From: Actinomycetes bacterium
Lineage (GTDB): Bacteria; Actinomycetota; Acidimicrobiia; Acidimicrobiales; Bog-793
Assembly (NCBI GenBank): GCA_021798985.1
Contig: JAJZBI010000032.1
Span: 1-39,928 of the forward strand
Direction: 5' to 3'
DNA: 39,928 bases
Part shown: positions 25,757-34,893 of the stretch, one piece after another
How the letters are laid out: each line of letters starts with the position of its first letter
Numbering within the stretch: the first letter of the stretch is position 1
The notes under the pieces: generated by a model
Told to the model about the DNA's origin: nothing
The model's input: the letters and a program-made list of their open reading frames with translations, nothing else
Database searches by the model: none
Position numbers and translations under genes: made by a program

Positions 25757-25793
25757 GCGGCCGGGCGGCCGGGCGGCCGGGCGGCCGGGCGGC
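25757..25793. repeat. tandem 8-bp GC repeat between truB/ribF and def
   Basis: Four exact copies of GCGGCCGG (25757-25788) followed by a partial fifth copy lie in the 97-base gap between the fused truB/ribF gene and def. The unit contains the palindrome CGGCCG, so the tract can fold in several registers. It is probably a slippage-prone tract or part of a transcription pause between the two genes. Confidence 0.8.
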
Positions 25794-25801
25794 GAGGCTC
25801 G

Positions 25802-27484
25802 TCAGCGAACCGCTTCGAGGAGCCGGACGCGCCAGGGCCCGGGCTCGATCGCTGCAGTTGCGTCGAGGGGTACGAGGCGCACGGTGGTGGCGGCGACGCA
25901 GGTGAGTTCGAAGGGGCGCCAAGGGCCGGCGCCCGCGCTGACCTCGGCGCGATAGCGGCCCGGCGGCGGCACGACGAGATCGTCGGGGACCACGTACGCG
26001 CTGTCCTCGACCCGCTCGCCGCGCAGCTCGTGGGGTCGCCCGAGCAGCTCGCCGGCAAGTTCGAGCGACCCGGTCGCGACGAGCGCGCGGATGCGCGAGG
26101 AGGAGATCACGATCCCCTCCTCGCTGGTGAGGGCCATGCCCTCGGTACGAAAGTCCCACTTGGATCCGAGGCGGGCCAGCAAGGCGACATCGCCAAGGGC
26201 CTGGTGGCCGAAGCGGAAGTTGTCGCCCACGACCACGACGGCGGCATTGAGCCGGTCGACCAGCACCTCCTCGACGAAGTCCTCCGCCTCCTGGTCGGCT
26301 CGGGCGCGGTCGAAGGCGAGCATCACGACCTCCTCGGCGCCTGCCTGTTCCAACAGCTCGGCCTTGTGCGCGGCCCCCGTCAGCAGCAAGGGCGTCTCGG
26401 CGGGGCGCAGCGTGGCGAGCGGGTGCCGGTCGAAGGTGACGACCGACAGGCGTGTCCCCATGGCGTCGGCGGCTGCCCGGGCCCTCGCGAGCAGGGCGCG
26501 GTGGCCGAGGTGGACCCCGTCGAAGTTGCCGATCGTCACCACGCGGCGCGGGCGTGGGGCCGGCGCGTCGCGCCGCGTCGCCGCCTCAGCGGCTGGCGCA
26601 GCGCGCACCGGCGCGCTCGGCTCGGCGAGGACGACGCTCGCCTTCAGCTGCTCGCCGCGGCGCTCATAGATGGCGAGCAGGACGCCCTCGGCAAGCAGGG
26701 CGAAGGGGCCAGGCCCCTCCACGCCGAGCGCGGCCGCGTCGATGCGAGCACCGTGCTGGATCGCGCCGATCAGGCGCGCCGGCACCTGCGAGGCTGCCAG
26801 GTGGCCGACGAGCCCCGCGGGAGGGCGCACGAGCGCCGGGGTGATCGCCTCGAGCGCCACGGCGGCTTCGACGGCGAAGGGCCCGATCGCCTCGCGGCGC
26901 AGCGCCCGCAGGTGGGCGCCGCCGCCGAGCGCTCGACCCAGGTCGGCGGCGAGGGTGCGGACATAGGTGCCCGACGAGCAGCGCACGCGGGCGCGGTACA
27001 CGCCAGCTTCATCGGTCGGCTCGATGGCGAAAGCGAAGACCTCGACCTCCCGGTCAGGACGCTCCACCTCCTGGCCAGCGCGGGCGAGCTCGTGCAGGCG
27101 GCGCCCGCCGACCTTGACGGCCGAGACCATCGGCGGCACCTGGCGGATCTTGCCGAGGAAGGCCTCGGCCGCCGCGGCGACGTCATCTGGCGTGACGCTC
27201 GCCATGTCGTAGGTGGCGACGACCTCACCCGACGCGTCGAGCGTGGTGGTCTCGGTCCCGAGCACGATCTCGCCGACATAGGTCTTGTCCAGCTCGCCGA
27301 CATAGCGCAGCAGCCGCGTCGCCCGGCCAACCCCGAGCACCAGCACCCCCGTGGCGTCGGGATCGAGGGTGCCGGCATGGCCGATGCGCCGCTCGCCGAG
27401 CAGCCGCCGCGCCCGCGCGACGACGTCGTGGGAGGTGAGCCCGGCTGGCTTGTCGACGACGAGGTAGCCGTCGGGTGCGCTCAC
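25802..27484 (-). CDS. fused TruB tRNA pseudouridine-55 synthase and RibF FAD synthetase domain
   Basis: Residues 1 to ~290 are TruB, which makes pseudouridine 55 in tRNA: VVDKPAGLTSHDVV, the catalytic-aspartate motif GHAGTLDPDATGVL, KTYVGEIVLGT and CSSGTYVRTLAADLG. After an Ala/Pro linker (~295-310) comes the FMN adenylyltransferase domain of RibF: VVTIGNFDGVHLGHR, VTFDRHPLATL, VVGDNFRFGH and ISSSRIR. The usual C-terminal riboflavin kinase is absent: only about 75 divergent residues follow GRPHEL, with no recognisable GFPTAN motif. The two genes are normally separate neighbours. The GTG start overlaps rbfA by four bases (GTGA, 27481-27484). Confidence 0.9.
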   Translation of the reverse strand: MSAPDGYLVVDKPAGLTSHDVVARARRLLGERRIGHAGTLDPDATGVLVLGVGRATRLLRYVGELDKTYVGEIVLGTETTTLDASGEVVATYDMASVTPDDVAAAAEAFLGKIRQVPPMVSAVKVGGRRLHELARAGQEVERPDREVEVFAFAIEPTDEAGVYRARVRCSSGTYVRTLAADLGRALGGGAHLRALRREAIGPFAVEAAVALEAITPALVRPPAGLVGHLAASQVPARLIGAIQHGARIDAAALGVEGPGPFALLAEGVLLAIYERRGEQLKASVVLAEPSAPVRAAPAAEAATRRDAPAPRPRRVVTIGNFDGVHLGHRALLARARAAADAMGTRLSVVTFDRHPLATLRPAETPLLLTGAAHKAELLEQAGAEEVVMLAFDRARADQEAEDFVEEVLVDRLNAAVVVVGDNFRFGHQALGDVALLARLGSKWDFRTEGMALTSEEGIVISSSRIRALVATGSLELAGELLGRPHELRGERVEDSAYVVPDDLVVPPPGRYRAEVSAGAGPWRPFELTCVAATTVRLVPLDATAAIEPGPWRVRLLEAVR

Positions 27485-27876
27485 GAATCACGCTCCGCGT
27501 CGACGTCGCCGCGGGCCTGGCGCTGCGCGGCCCGTCGCAGCGCCGCCTCGACGCGCTCGCCCGCCTCGATCGCGGGGTCCGCCAGGAAGCGCAGCGCCGG
27601 GGTGCGGCGCAGGTGGGCCTGCGTGCCGATCGCCGCCTGCAGGGCGCGGCGGTGCTGCTCGAGCACGGCCGCGGCCTCCTCGTCGAGATGGGCGAGGAGG
27701 ACCGTGGCGTGGCGCAGGTCAGGCTCGCACGCGACCCCGGTCACCGTCAGCAACGAGAGACGCTCGTCGGCGTCCTCGAGGCGGCGGATCTCCTCGGCGA
27801 GCACCTCTTGGAGGAGCGCGTTCAGTCGCGCCGTCCGCGGGTAGCCGTGCGAGGACCGATGATGGCGACGGTCCAT
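27481..27876 (-). CDS. rbfA: 30S ribosome-binding factor A
   Basis: RbfA binds the 30S subunit and helps 16S rRNA 5'-end maturation and cold adaptation. The KH-like fold is recognisable: RTARLNALLQEVLAEEIRRL, LLTVTGVACEPDLRHATVLL, and LRRTPALRFLADPAIEAGERV. The 131 residues include a basic N-terminus and an Arg/Gln-rich tail. It lies 19 bases downstream of infB and overlaps the truB/ribF start by four bases, in the standard nusA-infB-rbfA-truB order. Confidence 0.95.
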   Translation of the reverse strand: MDRRHHRSSHGYPRTARLNALLQEVLAEEIRRLEDADERLSLLTVTGVACEPDLRHATVLLAHLDEEAAAVLEQHRRALQAAIGTQAHLRRTPALRFLADPAIEAGERVEAALRRAAQRQARGDVDAERDS

Positions 27877-27895
27877 GGGGTCTCCCTGCCCGGGC

Positions 27896-30796
27896 TCAGG
27901 TCCGCGGGACCTCGCGCTCCTCGAAGGTCTCGATGATGTCGCCTTCGTGGAGGTCCTGGAAGTCCGTGAGGCCGATGCCGCACTCGAAGCCCGACTGGAC
28001 CTCGCGCACGTCGTCCTTGAAGCGCCGCAGCGAGCTGATGGCGCCCTTCCAGATGACGACGCCGTCGCGAAGGAAGCGGACCTTCGAGCCCCGGGTGATG
28101 GTGCCGTTGCGCACGTAGCACCCGGCGATCGCCCCGATGCGCGGCACGCGGAAGATCTCGCGCACCTCGGCCTCGCCGGTGACCACCTCTTCGAAGGTGG
28201 GCGCCAGCATGCCCACCATCGCAGCTTCGATGTCCTCGATCAGCTTGTAGATGATCTCGTAGGTCCGGATCTCCACGCCCTGGGTCTCGGCGAGCTCACG
28301 AGCGCGCCGGTTGGGTCGCACGTTGAAGCCGATGATGGTGGCGTTCGACGCCGAGGCCAGCTGGACGTCCTGCTCGCTGATGCCGCCGACGGCGCGCCGC
28401 ACGAAGGCGACCTTCACCTCTTCGCGCTCGAGGCGCCGCAGGCTCTCGGTCACCGCCTCGAGCGATCCCTGAACATCCGCCTTGAGCACGAGCGTCAGCG
28501 TGGCCGTCTCGCCGCGCTGGATCTGCTCGAAGATGTCCTCGAGCTTGCCGCCCGCGCCCGAGGCGACGGCGGTGCTCGCGTAGCCGGCAAAGCGCAGGCG
28601 CTGCTCACGCGCCCGAGCGATCGTCTCGGCGTCCGAGACGTCCTCGGTCACCCGCAGCTCGTCACCGGCCACGGGTGGCTCAGAGCACCCGAGCACCTGG
28701 ACCGGCATCGAGGGCCAGGCTTCTTTGACCTGGTCACCGTGGTCGTCGATGAGCGCCCGCACCCGGCCCCACGCCGCCCCGGCGACGATCGGATCGCCGA
28801 CGCGCAGGGTTCCCCGCTCCACGATCACCGTGGCCACCGGGCCACGGCCGATGTCGAGGTTGGCCTCGAGCACGGTCGCCCGGGCGCGCCCCTCGGGGCT
28901 CGCCTTCAGCTCGAGCACCTCGGACAGCACCAGGATCTGCTCGAGCAAGTCATCGATCCCAAGACCCTGCAGCGCCGACATCTCGACCGCGATCGTGTCA
29001 CCGCCCCACGCCTCGGGGACGAGCCCGCGCTCGGACAGCTGCTGCAGGACGCGGTTGGGATCCGCGTCCTCGCGGTCGATCTTGTTGACCGCCACGATGA
29101 TCGGCACGTTGGCGGCCTTCGCGTGGTCGATCGCCTCGATCGTCTGGGGCATGACCCCGTCGTCGGCCGCGACCACGAGGACGACGATGTCGGTGACCTG
29201 CGCGCCGCGGGCGCGCATCGCGGTGAAGGCCTCGTGTCCAGGGGTGTCGATGAAGGTGATCCGCTGACCGTTCTTCTCGACCTGGTAGGCGCCGATGTGC
29301 TGGGTGATGCCGCCGGCCTCGCCGGCCACCACATCGGTCTGGCGGATGCGGTCGAGCACCGTCGTCTTGCCGTGGTCGACATGGCCCATCACCGTGACGA
29401 CCGGCGGGCGGGGACGCAGCGCTGCGGGATCGACTTCCTCGTCGGCGAAGAACTTCGCCTCGAGCGCGGCCTCTTGCTCCTCACCGGTGTCGACGAGGCG
29501 GATCCGGGCGCCGAGTTCTGCGGCGAACAGCTCGATCATGTCATCGGTCAGCGACTGGGTCGCCGTGACCACCTCGCCTTGCAGGAAGAGGAAGCGGATC
29601 ACGTCGCCAGCCGAGCGGTTCAGCTTCGGGCCCACTTCCTGGGGCGTCGAGCCACGCTCGATGATGACCTCGTGGTCGGGAACCGGCGCGTTCGACGGCG
29701 TGTAGGTCGAGACCTGGATCGGCTCGAGCTCTTCGACGTTGCGACGGCGTCGATGCGTCCGGCGCTGCGGCGGGCGACCGCGCCCTGCCGGGCCTCCGCG
29801 CGCGCCGGCTGGCGCGCCCACACCGCCACCGGGACGGCCACCGAATCCACCGCCACCAGCACCGCCACCGGGACGGCCACCGAATCCACCGCCACCAGCA
29901 CCGCCACCGGGACGGCCACCGAATCCACCGGGGCGCGGAGCACCGCCACCGGGGCGGCCACCGAATCCACCGGGGCGCGGAGCACCGCCACCGGGACGAC
30001 CGGTGACCGGCGCAGGACCTCGGCCGCCCATGCCCGGAGGCGGGGGGATCGGCCGACCGCTCGGCGAGCGCGGCGGGCCGCCGGGAGGCGGCGGAATGGG
30101 CTTGCCCGACGGCCCAAGCAAGGGCCGGCGATCGCCGCTCTGACCGGGGCGACCGGGCGCGGGCGCCGGTCGGCCGGGAGCCGGACGCGGCGCGCCGGAA
30201 GGCGCCGGTCGAGCACCAGGAGCTGCCGCGGCGGGCTGTTCGCCGGGGCGCGGCGCGGGGGTTGGGCGGGGTGGGGCAGGCGCTGGGCGCGGTTCGGCCA
30301 CCTCGCTCGCGGGGCGGCTGCGCACGACATGATGCTCGCTCGCCGCCGGGGCAGCCGGCCGACTCTGCGGCTCGGCGGGTGGCGCCGGCGATGCCGCCGG
30401 GGCGATCGGACGGGGCGCCGGTGGCGCGGGGCGCTCAGCCGGTGGCGCGGGGCGCTCGGCTGGCCGCTCGGCTCGCGGGGGTTCGGCGCGTGGGGGTTCG
30501 GCGCGTGGGGGTTCGGCGCGTGGGGGCTCGGGGGCGGGCGTCGGAGCCGGCTCGGGCGCGCGCTGGGCGCCACGGCCGCCACCGGTGCGGGCCTCGGTGG
30601 CCGGCTCTTCGGGCTGGGTGGCGCGCACGAGGCCTTCGCGCTCCGCCTTGCGGCGGACGCGGTCTGCCTGGGCCTCCTCGATCGAGGATGAGTGGCTCTT
30701 TACGCCGATCCCGAGGGAGACGCAGAGATCGAGCGCCTCCTTGTTTGAAAGGCCCAGCTCACGGGCGAGCTCGTAGACGCGGATGTTCTTCGCCAA
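27896..30796 (-). CDS. infB: translation initiation factor IF-2, TTG start
   Basis: IF-2 is a GTPase that brings formylmethionyl-tRNA to the ribosome. An IF2-N domain (residues 1-55, [20 protein letters not shown]) is followed by a ~320-residue Pro/Gly/Arg/Ala-rich linker with tandem repeats. The GTPase domain has [23 protein letters not shown] and NKID. The elongation-factor-like and IF-2 C-terminal domains complete the protein of 966 residues. The TTG at 30796 is chosen because it places Met directly before AKNIRVYEL, with AGGAAGG about ten bases upstream; the frame is open further upstream. Confidence 0.95.
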   Translation of the reverse strand: MAKNIRVYELARELGLSNKEALDLCVSLGIGVKSHSSSIEEAQADRVRRKAEREGLVRATQPEEPATEARTGGGRGAQRAPEPAPTPAPEPPRAEPPRAEPPRAEPPRAERPAERPAPPAERPAPPAPRPIAPAASPAPPAEPQSRPAAPAASEHHVVRSRPASEVAEPRPAPAPPRPTPAPRPGEQPAAAAPGARPAPSGAPRPAPGRPAPAPGRPGQSGDRRPLLGPSGKPIPPPPGGPPRSPSGRPIPPPPGMGGRGPAPVTGRPGGGAPRPGGFGGRPGGGAPRPGGFGGRPGGGAGGGGFGGRPGGGAGGGGFGGRPGGGVGAPAGARGGPAGRGRPPQRRTHRRRRNVEELEPIQVSTYTPSNAPVPDHEVIIERGSTPQEVGPKLNRSAGDVIRFLFLQGEVVTATQSLTDDMIELFAAELGARIRLVDTGEEQEAALEAKFFADEEVDPAALRPRPPVVTVMGHVDHGKTTVLDRIRQTDVVAGEAGGITQHIGAYQVEKNGQRITFIDTPGHEAFTAMRARGAQVTDIVVLVVAADDGVMPQTIEAIDHAKAANVPIIVAVNKIDREDADPNRVLQQLSERGLVPEAWGGDTIAVEMSALQGLGIDDLLEQILVLSEVLELKASPEGRARATVLEANLDIGRGPVATVIVERGTLRVGDPIVAGAAWGRVRALIDDHGDQVKEAWPSMPVQVLGCSEPPVAGDELRVTEDVSDAETIARAREQRLRFAGYASTAVASGAGGKLEDIFEQIQRGETATLTLVLKADVQGSLEAVTESLRRLEREEVKVAFVRRAVGGISEQDVQLASASNATIIGFNVRPNRRARELAETQGVEIRTYEIIYKLIEDIEAAMVGMLAPTFEEVVTGEAEVREIFRVPRIGAIAGCYVRNGTITRGSKVRFLRDGVVIWKGAISSLRRFKDDVREVQSGFECGIGLTDFQDLHEGDIIETFEEREVPRT
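29831..29992. repeat. 39/42-bp tandem repeats in the infB linker
   Basis: Two identical 39-base units (29831-29869 and 29870-29908) and two near-identical 42-base units (29909-29950, 29951-29992) encode repeats of [11 protein letters not shown] in the IF-2 linker. All units are multiples of three, so copy-number change would keep the reading frame. Confidence 0.9.
30481..30525. repeat. 15-bp tandem repeat in infB linker
   Basis: Three exact copies of a 15-base unit (30481-30495, 30496-30510, 30511-30525) encode EPPRA repeats in the N-terminal part of the IF-2 linker; degenerate copies flank them. Like the downstream 39/42-base repeats they preserve frame and may vary in number between strains. 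Confidence 0.85.
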
Positions 30797-30864
30797 CTGC
30801 CAGAAATTCCCTTCCTGATGCGCGTCCAGAGCGCGCTGTTCCTCGCGCCCCGTCGCCGCTCGAT

Positions 30865-31143
30865 CTATCCTCCCACACCTTGGCCGGGCGCGTTCCCGGC
30901 CTCCAGCTGACGCCAGAGCGCGTCCGGCTGGCGAACCACGATCGGGTCGTGACGCAGCGCTCGTGAGAACGCCCGCCGCTCGATCGCGAGGTCGAGACAG
31001 CGCCGCGCACCGCGACACACCCACGCGCCCCGACCCGGTTGGCCGCGCCCGGCCACCAGCTCGTCACCGTGCAGGCTAAGGCGAACGAGCGCCGCGACCG
31101 GTCGGCGGGTGCGGCAGCCGGCGCAGGTTCGCTCCGGCCCTCC
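30865..31143 (-). CDS. YlxR-family (DUF448) RNA-binding protein, start unclear
   Basis: YlxR is a small RNA-binding protein found between nusA and infB. The conserved core reads ERTCAGCRTRRPVAALVRL, then GRGAWVCRGARRCLDLAI and RRAFSRALR. The coordinates given cover only this core plus a few residues. In this frame there is no ATG, GTG or TTG between the core and a point deep inside nusA. A GTG at 31148 in a neighbouring frame would read VPEG and match the expected start if one base were missing near 31140. The gene may therefore be frameshifted, use a rare start, or overlap nusA by about 100 bases or more. Confidence 0.75.
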   Translation of the reverse strand, partial: GGPERTCAGCRTRRPVAALVRLSLHGDELVAGRGQPGRGAWVCRGARRCLDLAIERRAFSRALRHDPIVVRQPDALWRQLEAGNAPGQGVGG

Positions 31144-31169
31144 GGCACGCTCGCCGCGACGCCCGCGGC

Positions 31170-32441
31170 CTACGGGGCGTCCTCGGTCTCGGCCGGGGCG
31201 CGCTCCTCGCCGCCCTCGTCCACCGCCGGCTCGCTCGCGCTCACCTCGGGCTCGCCCACCGCCGGCTCGGCCCCGTCGACGGCCGGCTCGGCCCCGTCGA
31301 CCACCGAGGCAGCCGAAGGGGCGGGTGCCCCGGTGCCGCCCTCGGCCCACTCGCTCATCGAGATCGCCTCGCCACCCCCGGCGGGCTGGAAGACCATCTC
31401 GCCGGCTTCGTTCTGGACCCACTCACCCTCGGCCCAGTCCTCAGAGGAGAACCCAGCCTCTTCCTCAGCGAGCTGGGTCTCGCTCTTGATGTCGATGCGC
31501 CAGCCCGTGAGGCGGGCGGCGAGCCGGGCGTTCTGGCCCTCCTTGCCGATGGCGAGCGAGAGCTGGTAGTCGTGCACCACGACCGTCGCCGTTCCGGTCG
31601 CCTCGTCGAGGCGCACCTCCTTCACGCGTGCCGGCTGGAGCGCCCGGGCGACGAACTCGGCGGGATCGTCCGAATAGGGGACGATGTCGACCTTCTCACC
31701 GCGCAGCTCGTTGGTCACCATGCGGACCCGCGCGCCGCGAGCGCCAACGCAGGCGCCGACGGGGTCGACGTTCTGGTCGTTCGACCACACGGCGATCTTG
31801 GTGCGGTGCCCGGGCTCGCGAGCGCACGCCTTGATCTCGACGACGCCGTTCGAGATCTCGGGCACCTCGAGCTCGAAGAGCCGCTTGATGAGGCCGGGGT
31901 GGCTGCGCGAGACGACGATCTGGGGGCCCTTGCTCGTCTTGCGCACTTCGACGATGTAGGCCTTGAGCCGCGTGCCGCTCTCGTAGTGCTCGTAGGGGAC
32001 CTGCTCGGCCTGCGGCAACAACGCCTCGACCTTGCCGAGGTCGAGGAGCGTGTAGCGGTTGTCGTTCTGCTGGATGATCCCGGTGACGATGTCGCCCTCG
32101 CGCCCGGCGTACTCCTCGTATTTGAGGTCGCGCTCGGCCTCTCGGATGCGCTGGAGGATCACCTGGCGGGCCGCCTGGGCGGCGATCCGGCCGAAGTCGT
32201 TCGGCGTGTCGTCCCACTCGCGCACGACGTTGCCGTCCTCGTCCAGCTCCTGGCCGTAGACGCGGATCTCACCGGAGTCCGAGTCGATCGTGACGAAGGC
32301 CTCCTCGGCGGCGTTCGGCAGCCGCTTGTACGCCGCGACGAGGGCGTTGGCCAACGCTTCGAGCAGCGTGTCCACGGCGATGCCCTTGTCGCGCGCGATC
32401 TGCTGTAGCGCGTCGAGGAACTCGAAGTTGGTCGAACTCAT
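31170..32441 (-). CDS. nusA: transcription termination/antitermination protein NusA
   Basis: NusA binds RNA polymerase and controls pausing, termination and antitermination. The N-terminal polymerase-binding domain (residues 1-125), S1 domain (REGDIVTGIIQQNDNRYTLLDLG), and KH1/KH2 domains (VDPVGACVGARGARVRMV and LAIGKEGQNARLAARL) are in order. The C-terminus ends in an acidic Ala/Glu-rich tail with VDGAEPA repeats, as in short actinobacterial NusA proteins. The ATG overlaps the rimP stop codon as TAATG, so the two are coupled. The length is 423 residues. Confidence 0.96.
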   Translation of the reverse strand: MSSTNFEFLDALQQIARDKGIAVDTLLEALANALVAAYKRLPNAAEEAFVTIDSDSGEIRVYGQELDEDGNVVREWDDTPNDFGRIAAQAARQVILQRIREAERDLKYEEYAGREGDIVTGIIQQNDNRYTLLDLGKVEALLPQAEQVPYEHYESGTRLKAYIVEVRKTSKGPQIVVSRSHPGLIKRLFELEVPEISNGVVEIKACAREPGHRTKIAVWSNDQNVDPVGACVGARGARVRMVTNELRGEKVDIVPYSDDPAEFVARALQPARVKEVRLDEATGTATVVVHDYQLSLAIGKEGQNARLAARLTGWRIDIKSETQLAEEEAGFSSEDWAEGEWVQNEAGEMVFQPAGGGEAISMSEWAEGGTGAPAPSAASVVDGAEPAVDGAEPAVGEPEVSASEPAVDEGGEERAPAETEDAP

Positions 32442-33028
32442 TACCGTGCCACCCTCTCTCGCTCATCGCCTCGACGATCCTCTGATGCTGCCTGCTCGCG
32501 CTTGGAGCGAGCGCGCTTCGCTGTTCCACCCGTGGCGGCCTTCTCGGCCCGCTCGGCCGCGCGGCGCGCCGCCAGGTCGGCTTCCCAGTCAAAGACGGTG
32601 CGCGCCCGCTCGAGGTCGCGATAGGCGATCGGGCGCGGACCGTCGGCGAGCTCGAGGACAAAACCCTCCTCATCCGCGCTCACGAGTGATCCCTCGACCC
32701 GCCGCTCGCCCTCGGTGCCCGGCAGCGTCCGAGCGCTCACCCGAGCGCCGACCGCGCGGACGAACTGGGCTGGGCGGCGCAGTCGCCGCTCGAGGCCTGG
32801 GCTCGACACCTCGAGCTCGTAGCGGCCGGCCGGCGCGAGCTCGTCGTGCTCGTCGAGATAGGCGGACAGGGCCCGCGAGGCCTCGGTCAAAAGATCGAGG
32901 TCGAGCCCTCCCCCGGGCCGCTCAACGGTCACCTGCAGGGTCGCCCCGCGCAGCTCGACATCGTCGAGCTCAAGTCCAAGGGCGCGACAAGGCCCCTCGA
33001 AGGCGCGAACAAGCTCGTCGCCAGACAC
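32441..33028 (-). CDS. rimP: ribosome maturation factor RimP
   Basis: RimP assists 30S assembly. The N-terminal alpha/beta domain (ELVRAFEGPCRALGLELDDVEL, then VTVERPGGGLDLDLLTEASRALS) and YELEVSSPGLERRLRRPAQF are diagnostic, and the C-terminal SH3-like domain follows. A ~55-residue Arg/Ala-rich basic tail is longer than usual. GTG at 33028 gives 195 residues; GTG at 33034, four bases after AGGAGG, is the alternative. It is the first gene of the nusA operon, and its stop overlaps the nusA start by one base. Confidence 0.93.
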   Translation of the reverse strand: MSGDELVRAFEGPCRALGLELDDVELRGATLQVTVERPGGGLDLDLLTEASRALSAYLDEHDELAPAGRYELEVSSPGLERRLRRPAQFVRAVGARVSARTLPGTEGERRVEGSLVSADEEGFVLELADGPRPIAYRDLERARTVFDWEADLAARRAAERAEKAATGGTAKRARSKREQAASEDRRGDERERVAR

Positions 33029-33113
33029 GCCCACGCGGCCTCCTCTCGACTCGCCCTGCGCTCCGCCTCCCGGGCGCTCCCTTCCAACGTTCTCCCAACG
33101 GCCGCTGAAATGG

Positions 33114-33141
33114 AAGAACGTGGGCATCCGCCCACGTTCTT
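33114..33141 (-). promoter_or_regulatory. perfect 12-bp hairpin upstream of rimP
   Basis: AAGAACGTGGGC (33114-33125) pairs perfectly with GCCCACGTTCTT (33130-33141) around a four-base loop. It lies 86-113 bases before the rimP start, in the 276-base gap between divergent rimP and the BTAD regulator gene. It could be a leader structure of the rimP-nusA-infB transcript, whose analogues are autoregulated by NusA, or an operator in the divergent promoter region. No T-run follows on either strand. Confidence 0.5.
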
Positions 33142-33304
33142 ACGACCCTCGCGACCGCTGAACCGTTGCTGAGTATAGCAGCGACACGCTTCGAGCGGCC
33201 GGGGAGATGGCGACGGGCGTGCAACCAGGCGGGTCAAGCGGTAGACCTAGCGGTAGCACGCGAAGCGAGCCTGCTTCTGGTCGGGGGTCGGTCAGGAGGA
33301 CAAG

Positions 33305-34585
33305 GTGGCAGGCAGCTGGTCGCGCGCGTCTCGAGCGCCGAACGAGGGCGCCGCCGAACAGGCGGGATGGGGCGAGCCGGAAGGTCGCCGCCGAATGCTC
33401 GTCGCCGTCGGACAAGACGGCCCGCGCCACACCCTGGTCGACCTGCTCGAGGCCAAGGTCACGGCGCTCGCGGGCAGCGGACCGGCCGCCCGGCGGCGGC
33501 TCGTGCAGCTTGCTGTCGAGGTCATCGAGGGCCGCTGGTCGGCGCCGTGCCGGGTCTATGGGGTCAACCTCCCCGAGCTGGGACCGGCGTCGTGCACGCT
33601 CGCCGGGGCCGAGCGGGCGGCGCTCGCAGGCGGCGATCCGCTCTTGGTCGTGGCGGCGCGCCGGCCCGATGGGGGCGACGATGCGAGGCTCGAGCTGCTC
33701 GCACGCGAGACCCGCCCACGAGGGACCGTGGCGATCCTCACCGACCACCTCGGCATCGGCGCCGCGGTGGTCTTGCCGCTCGAGGCACCGCCGGTCGCCG
33801 AGGCCGCCGGGCCATCCCCGATCGAGGTCGCCGTGCTGGGCCCGGTCGAGATCCGCGGCGCTGCCCCATCGTTGGCCAAGCGCCCCAAGCTCACCGAGCT
33901 CGTCGTCTACCTCGCCCTGCACCCCGAGGGCGTCAGCACCCCAAGCTGGACCGCCGCGCTCTGGCCCGACCGGCTGATGCCAGCACAGACCGTCCACAAC
34001 CGCATGTCCGAAGCGCGGGGCTTGCTCGGCATCGCCACCGACGGGAGCTCGCGCCTTCGGCGCGAGGGCGACCGGCATCGACTCCATGAGGTCCGAAGCG
34101 ACTGGGAATGCTTTGCGCGCCTGGCGGGGCGCGAAGAGCCCGATGCATGGATTGCCGCGCTCGAGCTCGTGCGCGGCCGACCCCTGGAGGGCCTGCTCGG
34201 GCGGCCGTGGTGCCTCTATGACGGCACGCTCAGCGAGATGGAAGTGGCGATCGTCGAGTGCACCATGCGCCTCGGCCAGGCCCTGCTGCGCGAGGGCAAT
34301 TGGGACGGTGCCCAGTGGGCAGCCATGCGTGGCCTGAAGGCGTGCCCCTTCGACGAGCGACTGCACCGCCTCGCGATGCGGGCCGCCGACGCGGCGGGCA
34401 ACCGGGCGGGCGTCGAGGCGATCTTTCGCGACCTCGCGGTCAAGCTCGAGGTCGACGGCGACCCGCGCCGCCAGCTGCACCCCCAGACAGTTGCCCTCTA
34501 CGAGCGACTCGGCGGGGCTGCCCTGTCGAGCACCCCGAGCACCATCGCGGCGACCGAGGGAGGCAGGCGGACCCGCACGGGGTAG
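33305..34585 (+). CDS. BTAD-domain (SARP-like) transcriptional regulator
   Basis: The first ~165 residues are unassigned. Residues ~168-245 form an OmpR-type winged helix (IEVAVLGPVEIRG, then LTELVVYLALHPEGVS, WPDR, NRMSEARGLLG), and residues ~265-405 form a bacterial transcriptional activator domain of tandem helices (ECFARLAGREE, LREGNWDGAQWAAMRGLKAC, FRDLAVKLEVDGDPRRQLHP). Such proteins act as DNA-binding activators. GTG at 33305 has AGGAGG five bases upstream. In SARPs the winged helix is N-terminal; here an extra domain precedes it. The target is unknown, and it is divergent from rimP. Confidence 0.8.
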   Translation: MAGSWSRASRAPNEGAAEQAGWGEPEGRRRMLVAVGQDGPRHTLVDLLEAKVTALAGSGPAARRRLVQLAVEVIEGRWSAPCRVYGVNLPELGPASCTLAGAERAALAGGDPLLVVAARRPDGGDDARLELLARETRPRGTVAILTDHLGIGAAVVLPLEAPPVAEAAGPSPIEVAVLGPVEIRGAAPSLAKRPKLTELVVYLALHPEGVSTPSWTAALWPDRLMPAQTVHNRMSEARGLLGIATDGSSRLRREGDRHRLHEVRSDWECFARLAGREEPDAWIAALELVRGRPLEGLLGRPWCLYDGTLSEMEVAIVECTMRLGQALLREGNWDGAQWAAMRGLKACPFDERLHRLAMRAADAAGNRAGVEAIFRDLAVKLEVDGDPRRQLHPQTVALYERLGGAALSSTPSTIAATEGGRRTRTG

Positions 34586-34610
34586 AGGCGCGCGGACGAG
34601 AGGAGACGAG

Positions 34611-34823
34611 ATGGGAAGCGAACCCCGCGACGGCGCGCCTGCGGGCCGCCGGCTCCTGCGCACGCCCGATCACGACCATGCCGTCGGAGGCGTCGGTCAC
34701 GGTGGACCGGTCGCGCCCGATCCCCTCGACGACGAGGCGCCCGAACCGCTCGGCGGCGTGAAGCCCGACGGCGGTGACCCACCCCCCAAGGACTACGGCG
34801 CGAGGGTGCCCTTCACCGAATAG
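34611..34823 (+). CDS. hypothetical small acidic protein, 70 aa
   Basis: ATG at 34611 has AGGAG five bases upstream. The 70-residue product is rich in Gly, Pro and Asp (GGVGHGGPVAPDPLDDEAPE and DPPPKDYGARVPFTE), with no hydrophobic core, so it is probably disordered. It begins 25 bases after the BTAD regulator and 70 bases before the enoyl reductase on the same strand. I do not recognise a family. An alternative view is that it is a chance frame, but the ribosome-binding site and spacing argue for a gene. Confidence 0.55.
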   Translation: MGSEPRDGAPAGRRLLRTPDHDHAVGGVGHGGPVAPDPLDDEAPEPLGGVKPDGGDPPPKDYGARVPFTE

Positions 34824-34893
34824 GCGCTCCTCGCCCCGCGACTCGCCCAGACGGCTGGCTATCGTGCAGCGACGTCAGGGAGGGGAGTTGGCG

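Noticed and set aside
29831-29992. Possible CRISPR array because of regular repeats
   Set aside because: The units are contiguous with no unique spacers, and they encode in-frame Gly-rich repeats of IF-2.
27875-30691. 938-codon open frame opposite infB
   Set aside because: A mirror of infB codon bias; the Thr/Ala/Arg repeats come from the antisense of the linker repeats.
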